From Opisthorchis felineus (Eukaryota; Platyhelminthes; Trematoda; Opisthorchiida; Opisthorchiidae): DNA of 64,000 bases. Location of the stretch: positions 1,065,761-1,129,760 of the forward strand of contig SJOL01008492.1 in NCBI GenBank assembly GCA_004794785.1, given 5' to 3'. Shown in pieces: positions 63,110 to 64,000 of the stretch. Numbering within the stretch: the stretch's first letter is position 1; the number at the start of each line of letters is the position of its first letter. The notes under the pieces were generated by a model. It made no database searches. It was given only the letters and a program-made list of their open reading frames with translations, and was not told the origin of the DNA. The position numbers were made by a program, and so were the translations under genes.

Positions 63110-63480
63110 TTTCGGGATGGTCTGTTATATGGCAACGAAGTACGAAAACATTAACTAGTAAACTCAGTTGGGTTGACAGGTACCGCCTTTCTGGATGGGA
63201 CCGCAGACTCAACTCATCAGTGCCTGATAATACCGGCAGACATTGCTCAGTCACGCAGTCAGTGGTGCTCGTGCATCATGCTATCGCTGTCAATACACAT
63301 CTGCCCAGTTTCCCATTTCCTCAGAGCAATACACAATACGAACAAAATGATCATAATATCACCTTCCACGCCTGACTGCATCTCCCACACCCTTGTTTTA
63401 CGGTGAGCGAAACTGTAGCAGCTGGAACTAACGTACCTCGGTACACGGTGTGTAACTGGTAAACTGAAATTAACTGAACT
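63110..63480 (+). pseudogene. RTE-like retrotransposon 3' end fragment
   Basis: The plus-strand block ACGAAGTACGAAAACATTAA (63,136-63,155) matches 21,818-21,837 of the larger copy. LSWVDRYRLSGWDRR, SVTQSVVLVHH and, in another frame, AQSRSQWCSCIM correspond to the C-terminal end of the family protein. The tail TGTAACTGGTAAACTG and TTAACTGAACTG ends near 63,480 like the other copies. It is severely 5'-truncated and points away from the copy at 62,308-62,880. Confidence 0.75.
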
Positions 63481-64000
63481 GCTAGTTGGATCACATGAAC
63501 TTATATGAACATAACTCAATATTGAGTGCTAACTGTGATCGATCACTTGCTGAAACCTTGAGCGTCGCAAGTGTCAAGTGGGAGCAGTTCTTGATTGGAT
63601 CGATGAAGTGGCCTTAATAGCGTTTCTGTGCAAGATGATCTTTACCAGTTGTGTGGGTGTAAATGCCAGACCGAAAGTGGTCATAATTTCAGTGAACAGC
63701 TGCATTGATTTGAGAGCTCCGGGTTGGACGACAGCGGAAGAACTGTGTAAAAAAAAGACAACCCTATTGCAGAACTATACGATGGAACTATTGTTACTGG
63801 TGGCCATAGCCAGAAGTAGGAACGAGGAAAGGATAATTCAACTACAAAACGGTGTAGTTAACATCACTCTGCTCTCATCTCATTGGAAGCGGCATGTGTT
63901 CCACCGCGTAATGACATTCTGTCGATGAACTGGCCATCCTGAGCCCAATCCGATTTAAAAACCAGTGGAACACACTAACTAACGCAATAACTAATAAGGC
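63481..64000. other. Window end, nothing firm
   Basis: A 116-codon plus-strand frame (63,578-63,928) reaches almost to the window end. It has no recognised motif and could be chance or the start of something beyond the window. Confidence 0.35.

Overview
The window looks like gene-poor, repeat-rich intergenic DNA from a flatworm, most likely a digenean trematode (fluke). The evidence is the mobile elements: decayed RTE-like retrotransposon copies with the reverse transcriptase wording typical of flukes (SGVRQG, YADD, FxYLGNCI, SRNQWRS), a decayed Penelope-like (PLE) reverse transcriptase, and two repeat families that carry hammerhead self-cleaving ribozyme motifs. The genus cannot be fixed from this sequence alone. 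Base composition is AT-rich (about 40-42% GC by eye). The longest open frame is about 139 codons, roughly what chance gives in 64 kb at this composition. I found no convincing protein-coding gene, rRNA or tRNA gene.

Layout. 0.5-3.3 kb: two tRNA-derived SINE-like copies. 4.4-6.0 kb: two copies of ribozyme repeat family 1. 11.2-16.9 kb: family 2 ribozyme elements and a PLE reverse transcriptase pseudogene that runs straight into a decayed family 2 ribozyme. 21.0-22.2 kb: the 3' half of an RTE-like element. 24.05-24.3 kb: a 107-bp tandem duplication ending in a 14-bp microrepeat. 35.7 kb: another family 2 ribozyme, on the minus strand. 37-49 kb: most family 1 copies, including the best-preserved hammerhead at 47,893-47,945. 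61 kb: a short family 1 copy with perfect 13-bp target duplications. 62.3-63.5 kb: two 5'-truncated RTE-like copies pointing away from each other.

Family 1 is the main result. Its copies share one 3' end (GAGTGTATT), are truncated or inverted at the 5' side, and five of them sit between 12-13 bp direct repeats, so they moved by target-primed retrotransposition. The hammerhead has the standard core, CTGATGA, then stem II, then GAAA. Stem III is reduced to the self-complementary ACCGGT. Family 2 has an unrelated sequence but the same plan, with stem III reduced to ACGT. Self-complementary short stem III is the design known from PLE and retrozyme hammerheads, which act as dimers. The two families are therefore probably parts or parasites of PLE-type retroelements. 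The rest of the window is unassigned ancient repeat or intergenic sequence.
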